This document shows, piece by piece, positions 42,980-53,536 of a stretch of DNA of 64,000 nucleotides. The stretch comes from Arthonia radiata. Its lineage: Eukaryota > Ascomycota > Arthoniomycetes > Arthoniales > Arthoniaceae. The notes beneath the pieces were generated by a model that worked only from the letters and a program-made list of their open reading frames with translations, had not been told where the DNA came from and ran no database searches. The position numbers were made by a program, and so were the translations under genes. Position 1 is the stretch's first letter; every line of letters starts with the position of its first letter. The stretch spans positions 186,001 to 250,000 of the forward strand of contig PSQN01000006.1 of assembly GCA_002989075.1 (NCBI GenBank), read 5' to 3'.

Positions 42980-45222
42980 ATGGCCGACTCTGTGGTTGCG
43001 CACGGAAAAGCAACCATTCAGTACTGGAAGACACGCAAGACCTATGCGCAGGGCTCGCAGCGTCCGCCTTTCATTAATGGTCAAAATCTCAATGTGGGCT
43101 ACGTCGTCGCAGTAGCTAGGTAAGTCTTCTAGCCCGGTAACGAGCCTATACGCTGACAGTATACGCCCGCAGAAACGGCGCACCTGTCGCAGTCGACAGA
43201 AACATTCTGCCACAACTAGACAAGATTCATGCTGCCCTGCTCGAGGATCTCGCCAAGGGTGAGGTGATCTATGGTACGTTCCCCATCGTTTGCTCCATCT
43301 TTTAACTCTAACGAAAGGCAGGAGTCAACACAGGCTTCGGAGGCAGTGCAACCACACGCACGTCAAAGGTTGACGATCTGCAGCATGGCCTTGTCCGTGA
43401 GCTTCGGAGCGGTATGGCATCACATACCGACGACTCTACCTCATCATCATGGCTGTCAACCGACCACTCCATGCCGACCACATGGGTGCGGGCAGCAATC
43501 GTCATTCGTATCAATGCTCTCATCAACGGCCGCTCTGGTGTCCGAGGCGTCATCATCGAGCAGATGCTGGACCTTTTGCGTCTCGATATTATCCCGCACA
43601 TCCCCATCCTTGGATCAATATCAGCATCAGGTGACTTGATGCCTCTTGCGTACATCGCTGCGGCGACTCAAGGCAGTGCGAACGCTCCATGTGCCGTTGG
43701 TTCTCTCACTGGAAAACCCGCCACCATGGGCGCCAAGCAAGCTTTCCAGCAAAAGGGCCGTACGCCAAAGCGCCTCGCCGCCAAGGAGACCCTTGCACTT
43801 GTGAATGGCACTGCGATGTCGGCTGCGGTTGGCTGTCTCGCTCTCTACGAAGCCAATGGTCTCGCAGTCTTGTCTCAAGTCCTAACTGCGATGAGCGTCG
43901 AGGCTCTGAAAGGCTCGCAACAGAGCTTCGATGCGCTTTTCGCCAAAGCACGACCGCATCCTGGCCAGATCGAAGCCACAGCAAATATCGCTGCTGCACT
44001 CAAGGGCTCAAAGCTCACAGACATGGTGCAGAAGGGCAGCAGCGGTGTGCTTGTCCAAGATAGATATGCGGTCCGCACTGCTCCTCAGTGGGTAGGACCA
44101 GTCTTGGAGGACCTCCTGCTTGCCCACAGTCAAATCACAACGGAGTGCAATTCAGTAACCGACAATCCACTTATCGACGCCAAAGATGGGTCACAAGCAC
44201 GCTATCTTTCCGGCGGCAACTTTCAAGCCAAAGTAGTCACCTCAGCGATGGAGAAGGTACGCCAGTCTCTGCAGAGTCTCGGGCGCATGAGCTTTTGCCA
44301 AGCGACGGAGATGATCAATCCAGCCACCAATTGCGGATTGCCTCCTAACCTCACCATCGACGAGCCTAGCGAGTCACATCTCTTCAAGCCCATCGACATC
44401 ATGTGTGCCGCGCTGCTCTCAGAGCTTGGCTTCCTTGCAAATCCTGTCGGCTCCCATGTTCAGACCGCAGAGATGGGCAATCAGTCTCTGAACTCACTCG
44501 CGTTGATCTCAGCCCGCTATACACTCACAGCCATCGATCTCCTCTCAAAGCTTATGGCCGCTCACTTGCTGGTCGCCTGCCAAGCGATCGACCTCCGCGT
44601 CCTGACACAGCAGTTCTACCAGACGCTGCAGCCGCACATGAACAACATCATCGCAAATTGGTCAACCGCCTTCGGCACGAACTCCGACGCCTTCAGCAAA
44701 ACTTCTGGTCAAGCCAATCTCGCCGACGAGCTCATGGCCCAGATCCGCAAGAGCTTCGAAGCCTCCACCAGCGTCGACAGTGCCCAACGCTTCCATCAGA
44801 TCGCCACTTCTCTACTCCCTGTCATGCTTTCCAGCTCCGTCGCCGCATCTGGACCCCAGCCGCAACCGTTCCCATCACTGGCTCAAGCCACCTCATCGTG
44901 GACATCCGAAGTCTCCACAACCCTGCAAACCGTGTTCACCAACGTCCGAAACGACTACCTGCTGCACGGAGACGCGACGCCCTACCTCGGCCACGGGTCG
45001 AAAATAATGTACAGCTTCATCCGCAAGACACTGAAGATACCGCTCCTGCGCACCGAGCTGCTCGTGGGCGCCAATGGAGAGGCTGAGGCAGACACGCCGA
45101 CCATCGGCACGTTCGTGGCGAAGATCTACACGGCGATTCGGAGCGGCGCGACGGAAGAGCCGCTTGGTGCGTGTCTTGACTTGGTGGATGGAGGTGATGG
45201 GGTAGTGAAGGCGAAGCTGTAG
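42980..45222 (+). CDS. PAL: Phenylalanine ammonia-lyase (aromatic amino acid lyase family)
   Basis: Three exons, 42980-43119, 43173-43273 and 43322-45222, give 713 residues, the usual length for fungal PAL. Introns of 53 and 48 bp are phase-consistent and restore GVNTGFGGSATTRT at residues 81-94. The MIO cofactor forms from Ala182-Ser183-Gly184 in SISASGDLMPLAYIAAA. The enzyme removes ammonia from phenylalanine (sometimes tyrosine) to give cinnamate (or coumarate). Further family marks are the active-site loop with Tyr near 73-95, NSVTDNP and the NQSLNSLALISARYT stretch. Histidine ammonia-lyase is unlikely because HAL has a different loop (GASGDLAPL) and is about 500 residues. The selectivity between Phe and Tyr cannot be settled by eye. 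Confidence 0.95.
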
Positions 45223-45256
45223 GGTTGGTTCTACAGTTGGGCTCGGTATCGTTGGT

Positions 45257-45320
45257 ATGGTGTAGGTCGCTCATGGTGTAGGTCGCTCATGGTGTAGGTC
45301 AACACGGTGTAGGTCACTTA
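45257..45320 (+). repeat. 16-bp minisatellite, about four copies
   Basis: ATGGTGTAGGTCGCTC is repeated head to tail, about four copies, the last two altered. It lies in the 3' flank of the PAL gene, possibly in its transcript tail. Confidence 0.85.
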
Positions 45321-46019
45321 CGGTGACAGCCACTCATTGGCAAGGTACTCCCACGGCAATTATTGACAGACGAGACTATCGATATGGCAAAAAGCACACA
45401 GAACATCATCACTACACGAGACGCATGAAAATTAGAGATAGCCACATTTATAGCCCAGGTTTTAACATACAAGCGCCGCATTCCCAATACGTCTAAAGGC
45501 TGTTCTATTTCGTGCCTCTCAACGCCCCTCCGTACTTTGGAATTTTGTGCATGTCGACATCGGTTCTTCTCGTTTCTGCTGCGGAGACATGATCATGGGG
45601 CTCTATCCTTCGCACCACTCTCTCTTCGTACATCGAGATACCTCAACGCTAATGCCTCACACATCATCGTTTTCTCCACTTAGTTCAGGTTGCGGGAAGA
45701 CACAAACAGACACAGCATCAATCATGCCCTACTCTGAGATCTCGAGTCCGCGGAATGCTTGAGGCTTGGTTGTAAGCGCGTCGGCAGTCCGATGGCATCA
45801 TTCAGACTAGTTGAAAAAGGATGTAGAAGCAGCAGCAAGTCCTCGAAGGACCGAAAATAGAGACTTGGAAAGGTAAGATAGAACTGGCGGAACGTAAGTC
45901 CGACGCTGGGCGTAGCGTTTAACCAAGGCCTATCTGGAGTACTTCGACTAGGAGATGGGATAGATTGGAGGTATCACGGGAAGAGCAGTGATGTGGAGTA
46001 CTTGGTGGTGTAGATGTGC
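45321..46019. other. Intergenic, no gene seen
   Basis: This is the 3' flank of PAL leading into a tandem array. One 71-codon plus-strand frame (45,547-45,762) has no motif and is not called. Confidence 0.55.
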
Positions 46020-47775
46020 CTTGATACGTGGACGCGCGTGTTTTGGCAGTGAAGTGGGGTTGTTTCGAGTATTGTTGATAATGCCTGATAGCTGCGCTGA
46101 AGCGGGAGAGGAGACTGTAGGCCATTGCGTGTTAAGTAGCAGACGAAATGTAGAAAGCAGCTCAGCGGAGTGCTTAACGGTCCAGATCTGCTCTCGTACA
46201 AGACCGCCAGCGGCTCTGCAATAGTGCGTCGTTATTGAAAACAATATGTGCAGTGTCTGAGTGCTGGTTCTGTCTCAAAGCAAGGCTTGGTGATCGATGA
46301 AAAGGGGAGCATGGCGAGGCGCGAACAGCAGCTCGAGGGTGTGCCTGCTGGTCCCAACGTGTCTTTATACGTTAGCGCCAACGACCTAGCAATATTATGG
46401 TGACATTGTGGGCAGTATGAAATAGGGTGAGATAATATGCTTAAACACATACGTTTATATTCATAGACATTAGGACAAGGAAACAGAGGTAATAAGAAGA
46501 GCAGTACCGTTGAGTTTGCTAGAGCAGAGGATGGTTGTTTTCTGGGAGCGCCGGTGCTTTAGAAGCAGTGCGGTGCTATTGCGGGCAGTATGAAAGAAAG
46601 TAATACGCTGAACGGAAAACCGGGACGTCCGTAGTATGAGAGACTGAGGCATTGATGGAGGCGAGATCCGAACAGCAGCTCCCTTGGGCGTCCACAGGTG
46701 AGAGAATAGCTGTTTTCTGGGAGTGCCGGTATTCCGGCAGTGTTGCGCTGATAATTAGAGCGTTATCTATAATGCTTGTGTGCTGAACTTTAGGACGTGG
46801 AGGGGAGATCGGAATAGAGACACGGGCACGGCGAAAACCAAGATCAATAGCAGTGGCATTGGGTGTCTTTTGGTCAGATAGGTGCGCTAAACTGGCAGCG
46901 CCAGCGTACGAACAATTTTGCGGGAGATATTAGAATGTTCTAAGCAATGCTTGTGTGCTGGACACATCGTGTGGACGAAATATTGGAGTAGAAACATGGG
47001 CACAGCGAAAAGCAAGATCAACAGCAAGGTTTTTGGGTGTCTGCTGGTCAGATAGATGCTCCAAAGTGGCAGTGCCGGCGGATGAACAGTTTTGCGGTGG
47101 TTAATAGAAGGTTATAAGCAATGCTTGTGTGCTGAGCTTACGATGTGGATGGGAGACCTGAGTAGGGACATGGACATGAAAATAAACGGAATCAAGAGCA
47201 GTGGCATTAGGTGCCCTCTGGTCAGATTTATACTTGAAATCGCCAGCGCCAGCGTATGAGTAGTGTTGAACCGGTATTTAGAATGATAAGGATACTGCTT
47301 GCGTGCTGACCATGCGGACGGGAGAATTGATAGACATGTGGATGGAGCAATAGGATGGATAGTAGCTGCACTGGATAGCTACTAGTTAGACTTATACGTC
47401 AAGTTGCCAGTGCCGGTGTATTAGCAGTGTTGAGAGGACATTTTAAATAGTAAGGATACTGCTCGTATGCTGAGCTTAGAGATCGGATAGGACAAAGTGG
47501 TTTGAACTGGGGAATAAGAAATTCGAAGACCAACAGCAGCTATATTGGTCGCATGCTAGTCAGAGATATACCTTGAAATGCAAGCGTCGGCGCGTGAGCA
47601 ATCTTAAGAGGGTATTTAGTATAGTAAGAATACTGCTTGTACGCTGAACCTAGGACGTAATCTTAGAAACGGGAATAGGAAGAAGATGTAAAAAGAGAGA
47701 TGGTCAACAGCAGCTGCATTGGATACCTACTTGTCAAACATGTACTTCAAATCAGGAGCGCCGGCCACCCGCGCT
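46020..47775 (+). repeat. Decayed tandem array, unit about 174 bp
   Basis: An anchor like GCGCCGGCG recurs at about 46,029, 46,205, 46,375, 46,548, 46,722, 46,898, 47,072, 47,247, 47,410, 47,584 and 47,758, i.e. mostly every 173-176 bp. Shared inner segments include AAGCAATGCTTGTGTGCTG, GATCAACAGCAG and CTGGTCAGATA. About ten units are present, strongly diverged, with the central ones (46,722-47,410) most alike. The array ends exactly where the 3' end of the BTB gene begins. No open frame or gene is supported inside it. Confidence 0.85.
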
Positions 47776-47777
47776 CT

Positions 47778-48874
47778 CTAGTCCATCTCTTCCATGCTCG
47801 AGTTCCCACACGTGCATGCTGTTCCACGGCAACCACAGAAATCAGTGTGCTTCATGGCCAAAACCATCCTCATAAGCAGCTTCGGGCATTGCTCCAGCTG
47901 TTTCTGGAAGCCTTTACCCTTGAGCTTCGCGATGCCGCTTGCGAGCAAACCACCCGCAAAACCCTCCTTCACAAGTTCCGTTACGTGCGAATCCTGGTCA
48001 ACAACATCCGAAGACCACAAAGCCTATTGGCTGTGTTAGCACATTGCCCTACGTGAGCGTCTCAGCAGGTAAGTGCATGCTCAAGGGGATGAACTTGCCT
48101 CAGCATCTTCCAAAAGGCTCTGGCGTTTCCAGTCGTAATGGTAGAGGATTTGCTTGAGTTCAGCTTTGCAATGCTTGAGCAGATTGGAGAGACAGATGCG
48201 GTCCGCCAGCTCACCAACTCTGGTGTAGAGGAGAAGCTTGGTACCGGCGCCACCCGCTTTGACATTGTACACGTACTTTTTGCGAGCTTTGCTTTGTGTC
48301 AGCATTTACCCAAGTTCCTTGCAAGGGTGGATTATATGACGCCGACGGAGCGTCGAAATTTTGCCTGGTTTTTGACCAATTTCGATCCGGAGTAGACGCT
48401 CACCTTCTTCCACCTGGCAATCTTCTGTGTAGAGATACGCCAGCAGCATATATACAACTACAGCTTCATCTTCCGGCATCGTCAATGTGTTGGTCTGGCT
48501 CTCGATCATGTTATGCTTGAAGTTGGTGCGGATCCAGTTGCAACGAGTGAAGGCGATGGCCTTGTGCGCGCGGATCTTTACGCCGCCTTTGCAGGCGATG
48601 GTGAAGTCGGCTAAGTCGTCGTTGTCGAAGAGCCTACAGGATGTGTCAGCTACGCAGCAATTGGCGGAGCTTGGCACCAGCAGTAGAGGCGCCGACTTTG
48701 CCTGATGAAGACTCACGAAGCGACGGCGTTGTCGATGGATGGAGCTCCTGAGCTTGAACTCGCTGGCCGGTGGTGCTGTTGGTTACCAGTGTCATGACCA
48801 GATGCAGCGTGGGAGTTGTGCATTGCGGGGCCAGGCTGCCAGGAAAACGACGGCATAGGATTGTTAGACTGCAT
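47778..48874 (-). CDS. BTB/POZ-domain protein
   Basis: Four exons, 48874-48717, 48633-48404, 48286-48099 and 48023-47778, give 273 residues. Introns are 83, 117 and 75 bp; the third starts with GC (AG/GCAAGT) instead of GT. Residues 1-52 are polar (Ser, His, Asn, Pro). A BTB/POZ fold follows at about 53-135: LFDNDDLADFTIAC, IRAHKAI, the loop with FKHNMIES, and AYLYTEDC. The C-terminal part is helical and ends with a Cys-rich stretch (CGCRGTACTCG) near 257-267. BTB domains dimerise or recruit Cul3 ubiquitin ligase; no second domain tells which applies. Fungi have many such short BTB proteins. Confidence 0.85.
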
Positions 48875-50393
48875 TGCTGCGATGTTCTGTAGTGACAATT
48901 GCGTTACGTGTAATGCTAGAGTCAGAACAGTCAGAAAAGTCGATTTGCCGACAGTGGAGGAGACGGCTGGAAGAGAAGAAGAAAGTCTTGTTTTGTTGTG
49001 GGGATTCTTCTGGGAGGAGGACGCGTTTCGGTTGTCAAGTGTGTTGACGCGTCGTAATCTCACCATTTCGCTAGCCGTTGTCATCTCTCACTTCCATCTT
49101 CCGCGATCGCCGATCGAAGCACATATCGAGACTTGGGAGCGTCCCATGGTGCCACCTGATCATTTCATATTGATGCAGGCTTGCGAAGTGCGCAAGGTAG
49201 CATATTATATAGTTCGGAGGCTGGATGGGACTCCCAAGCAACACTTTGAGGCGCGCCGGGGATTGCTTCGCGGCATGAGTGTTTGCAAGCCTGGCAGCCT
49301 ACGCACATCACAATCAGTTCCCTCGGTGCCATCGCGTTTGTCAGGCCTAAGGTAGACGAGACCATATGAAAGCAGGGCTGTCCAAGGACTGCAGGCGGGA
49401 ACAACCATCATCCGGCCATCGATAGAGCGATGGTCGAAGCTAGTCCAACCAAAACATGTTCGGAGGAGCTGAACCTCAAACTAGTGAACTGCCTGAAAGT
49501 GGTGGGAGAAGTCTACGAAGCGGCAGAGGGAATCCAGGAGTGGAGGCAAGACTCATAAACCGCTGACGCTAATGAGGTGCGCAGGTGCTAGGCTGAGGGT
49601 GGCGTGTCCATGCGAAATGCGACTCAAGATACGCTGCTCACATCCACACCTCTGAAATCGCCTCATCATGGAGCAAACACTCCTGATCAAACGCATCGCC
49701 AAACGGTATCTCCACAAGCATGGACGGGATTGGTGTCTTCAAGTCTGGTAGGCGCCATGCTCGAGTTGGTATGTCCATGCGAGTTCATGATTGAAGTACG
49801 ATGCCTCAAGTGAAGCAGACTCGAAGCTTGACATTGTTACAGTGTTTGTGCTCTTGCTGTCCAGGAGCAAGTCATCAAACACGACTATAATGCATCGCGC
49901 CAGTCCATTTCCGGAGATTGTCTTGGCAGGGGCGTAGATTCAACTCTCGAGGTCTGGCTCTGCATCCTTCTTGTTGCTAATCCTTCTCACGGGATCCAAT
50001 CCGAAACGTATAAAGCGTCTTTGGCTGTCCTGAATTGCATCACGATGACTGCATCAGTGTCTACGGCAGCAGTAATAGCAGAAGACCAGATGAACAGCAA
50101 TCTCCCCATCGTGAAAGGCGTTTGCAGCGACAGTGTATAAAAACAAAGATTCCGCTGGACGCGTGACTGAGTGCGTCGATGTCGCTTCCTCTGTACAAGA
50201 TGAAACACAAGTCCATGGAGTATACAAGTCTTCTTCGAGGCCGTACGGAGAAGCGCATTTAATGCAGCTATAATATTCCCTCACCGCGTCTTCCTTGCAT
50301 GTTTATCCATATTCAATATACTTTCTTTCGCGTGGCCTAAGTCTTACTGCCGTTGACCTGCAGATAAAAGTTGAGATCGCATTATTGCTCATT
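48875..50393. other. Gene-free stretch of about 1.5 kb
   Basis: Overlapping frames on both strands (for example plus 48,816-49,355) show no motif, and part is antisense to the BTB leader. Nothing else was recognised. The right part must hold the promoter of the secreted-type gene at 50,394. Confidence 0.5.
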
Positions 50394-51219
50394 ATGGTCG
50401 ACAACACCCCTACCTTCCCTGTTCTATGCTGTCTCTTCCATATTGCTGGCATCACCGCCCAAGTCACCACCGAGACCGACATCGGCGTCTTTGCCACCAC
50501 CACTCTAACGGTCAACGACAGCGAGTTCAGCAAGCTCTTCCCTAGCACACGACAAATCCTACCATAAAGTCTACCGCGACGACACAAGCCGGTGGTGCGC
50601 CTGCTTCGACAAACAGTGCTCAAGAGCTGATCGTAACGCTGCAATGCGATTTCATTCCTTACCCCAGGGCGGACATTGACGGCAACCTCAATCTGAACGC
50701 AACTCTTGAGCTGAACGCATGTCAGAACTTCACCTTCGATTACATGTCGCCTGCAGACAGCGGGTCGACGGTCTTTGCGTTCGAAGGTGGCCGAGACTGC
50801 ATGTACCTTGCCATTTACGAAGTGAGTCCATTCCTCTTCTCGTCCTAACTCGATCGCATACAATAGTGGAAAGCTGACTTTCTGCCTCCCAGAACATCTA
50901 CTGCGACCATGCGGGCCACTGGCTCGCCGAGCCCAACTCCATGGGCTTAATCAAACTCGGCGCGAAGCGGACAAGATCATTCTGCCAGCAGGTGCCACAG
51001 TGGCTGGGCGGATTGCCGAGGATGAAGAGCGCGATGCTGAAGGATCTGGGCGGCTGCGCAGCGTGGGTCCTGCTGATCGCGACGCTTGTAGGTCTGAGGT
51101 TATTGGAAGTGCGCGACCGAGTAATGACAGAGTATCCGCTCATCAGTAGTCCGCGGAGATCAATCGCGGGTGAAGGATCAGTCCTGCATTTGACGATGAA
51201 ACATGTCCCGATCGTGTAG
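50394..51219 (+). CDS. Secreted/membrane small protein, paralog of the next gene
   Basis: The N-terminus MVDNTPTFPVLCCLFHIAG followed by ITAQ looks like a signal peptide. A clear exon ends at 50,821 with LAIYE before a GTGAGT donor; the 71-bp intron (CTGAC branch, CCCAG) joins NIYCDH at 50,893, and the last exon runs to 51,219. The first block (50,394-50,569) and the block from about 50,546 are in different frames; a third exon join must exist in the Thr-rich linker, but no canonical site pair was found, so it may be a frameshift. The ectodomain has paired Cys and N-glycosylation sites (NATLEL, NFTF). A membrane segment follows near 51,058-51,110 (CAAWVLLIATLVGL). Family unknown; effector or cell-surface role possible. 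Confidence 0.6.
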
Positions 51220-51366
51220 GTTCAGTACACGTCTATTATAGGACCCTCCTCGTCGATCTCACATAAGTACCAATGTACGCTGCACAACGCTCGTCGAACG
51301 CTTTTGCAGACTACCACCGTCCACATACCTCACCACTCGCCTCTAGCCAGCGAACGATCACCCAAC

Positions 51367-51964
51367 ATGCCACCCACACCCCTCCTCCTCCTACTTCCAC
51401 TCCTCCTCACCTCCCTCACCACCGCCCAAACAACCACCTCATCCTCCTGGCCGTCCCCCACCTCCTGGCAGAAATTCTCCTTCGGCCAAAGCTGCGGCCA
51501 CGCCCCTACCGGGCCTACCATCTACAACGTCACGTTCCCGCCAGGCGGGCAATGCCTAAACCTAGCGCAGTCCGACACCTTCCTCTACGACGGCGGGCAT
51601 CCGTGCGTCGAGCTGGCCATCTACGCGGTGAGTCCGTTCCAGACTGCGCACGCCAGATCCCTCTCCTCTCCGTCACGAGCCCTCAGATCCGGTTGCTAAT
51701 CTGCTCACTCTCCCATAGAACCAAAACTGCGACATCCCCTCCTGGGCGGGCGGCGCACCCGACGGCGCTGATAACCCCGCAGCGACGCGTACGGTGTCTG
51801 CGCCGGGCCAGTGCCAGACGGTGGCGGACTGGTTGGGGCCCGGGAAGCCGACCACGATGTGGAGCGCGAAGTTGATTAATCCGTTAGGGTGCGATCCGGA
51901 TTTTGGCACGATTGATCCAATTAACATCAAGACGGAGGGGGTGCCAGCTCCGACGAGAAGGTGA
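51367..51964 (+). CDS. Small secreted protein, paralog of the preceding gene
   Basis: Exons 51367-51627 and 51719-51964 give 168 residues. The signal peptide is clear (MPPTPLLLLLPLLLTSLTTAQ, cut near residue 21). The body has about seven Cys; C-LNLAQSDTFLYDGG-PC-ELAIYA and NQNCD correspond to C-NFTFDY...RDC-YLAIYE and NIYCD of the upstream gene, and the intron (91 bp, GTGAGT donor) sits at the identical place between LAIY and the Cys-Asp pair. So the two genes are a tandem duplicate. The stop overlaps GTGAGC, a good donor at 51,961, so a further exon encoding a membrane segment like its neighbour's is possible. Family unknown. Confidence 0.75.
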
Positions 51965-52266
51965 GCAGAGGTTGTGGCTGGCAAGGGCGAGTGGGGTGGG
52001 TGATGCGGACCAGGGTATAAGAGGTGTATGAGGGGGTCTCTGTGGGTGTTGAGCGGGGAGAATGCCGGGCAAGGGAGATTGGTTTGGGGTTATGACGGTG
52101 AATGATGTTCGATTGTATGGGAACATGGGTTGAGAAAGGGTATTCGACCAGATTTCTAGTAACGCGGTCAGCTACGGCAACATACCTACAACGACGCGAT
52201 GCCCTCAGTCGACTGCGCGCTCCACACTTCGACCACACCCCTCCTCAAGCCCATCAAATTCCCAAC

Positions 52267-53066
52267 CTACAACCCCTCTCTCCCCTCCACGCTCTTCAGC
52301 CTCCCAAAAATCTGCTCAAAAGCCATCGGCTCCTGCGCGCCACTAACCTCAAACCGCCCGTTAACCACAAAATGCGGCACCCCGCTCACGCCCTCCACCC
52401 TCGCCTTCTCGACCTCCACCCCCACCTCCTTCTCAAACGCCTCACCCTCCACAACCCTCTTCACACCTTCCTCATCCAATCCGGCCCTCACACCCGCCTG
52501 CACGAGCGTGCCCTTATCCGTGATATCCCTCTCCCGCTCGAAGTAATCTTTGAACAACTCCTCGACGACTTTCGTCTGCAGGCCTCTTCCGTCTTTACTT
52601 TGCCCCTGGCCCCTCTCTTTCTCAACTTCCGCCGCATAAGCGATCACACGATGACTATCCAATGTATTCCCCGTCAATCCGCCGAACTTGAAGTTCACGC
52701 CGTCTTCCTCGCCGACCGCAGTCAAGCGTTTAAAGATAGCTTCAGCGCGCTCCGGCCCGAATTTTGCAGCGTAGTACCCAGCCTTGGAGACAGGTTGGTG
52801 GCGGGGCGCACCGGGGTTGAGCTGGTAGGGGCGCCAGTGCGTCGTGAAGGTGTCGGTGGCGTTGGCGGAGAGGTGGGAGGCGATGGCGGTGCTGAGGCGG
52901 CGGTGGCCGATGTAGCACCAGGGGCAGACTGTGTCTGGGGGGTGTCAGTGGGCTGGGATTGAGGTTGGTGGGGAGGGTGTGGGTGGACGGGGTTTGAGGG
53001 GAGGATGAGCATACCGGAGACAATGTCGATTGTGTAGGCGGTCATTTTGCGGGCTGCTATGGTCAT
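52267..53066 (-). CDS. DsbA/FrnE-family thioredoxin-fold oxidoreductase
   Basis: Exons 53066-53015 and 52928-52267 with an 86-bp intron give 237 residues. The join restores TIDIVSVCPWCYIGHRRL, placing the active-site CPWC at residues 19-22 at the end of the first strand. DsbA/FrnE marks follow: WRPYQLNP, KFGGLTGNT, SHRVIAYA, and the cis-Pro loop GVSGVPHFVVNGR near residues 195-208. Relatives act as disulfide oxidoreductases or 2-hydroxychromene-carboxylate isomerase-like enzymes; there is no signal peptide, so a cytosolic role is likely. The start may also be the Met at residue 8. Confidence 0.9.
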
Positions 53067-53536
53067 GGACTCGGTTTTACGAGAAATTTTGAAGGATCAG
53101 AGTGTGAGCCCCGGAAGCGTCCTGGAAAAGGCTCGACAGCGGTTCGCCATCGTTCTGCAGCGATTTGTAATCAGGTCTTCCGGAGGCCGAGCGGTGCTTT
53201 TTGACGGCATCTGAGGCTGCAAAGCTGTCCGTGAGCGCCATGATATCAATCTCAAGCATGCGATCAATGCCAGCCTACAAGCCTGAGACAGAGGCGAGAT
53301 GGCACTGATATCTATTGCGTTGAGCAACGTGAGGCCGGGGTCGACTACTCGGAAGGCTTGGCGATCGGATACGAAGTACATTGGCCACATAGAAAGCTTT
53401 GCGTACTGCACGGTGCTGACACGTACAGCCTATCTCTGGAATCGTTTCAGATGTAGAGTGGACAAAGTTTAACGTGATAGCTTATGAAGTATGGGTATCT
53501 TGCGATCTATGTTTCAAATCTCCATGCTATGCTAGT
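53067..53536. other. Intergenic, no gene seen
   Basis: The stretch lies between two minus-strand genes. Short overlapping frames carry no motif. Confidence 0.55.

Noticed and set aside
44403-45086. Second long plus-strand frame inside the PAL exon
   Set aside because: Shadow of PAL in another frame; Arg/Pro/His-rich composition typical of such shadows.
42980-45222. Histidine ammonia-lyase as an alternative to PAL
   Set aside because: The MIO loop context, 713-residue length and fungal PAL-type motifs do not fit HAL.
48816-49355. 179-codon plus-strand frame
   Set aside because: Partly antisense to the BTB gene's first exon, no recognisable domain.
52102-52962. 286-codon plus-strand frame
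   Set aside because: Antisense shadow of the DsbA/FrnE-type gene, whose CPWC and cis-Pro motifs are clear on the minus strand.
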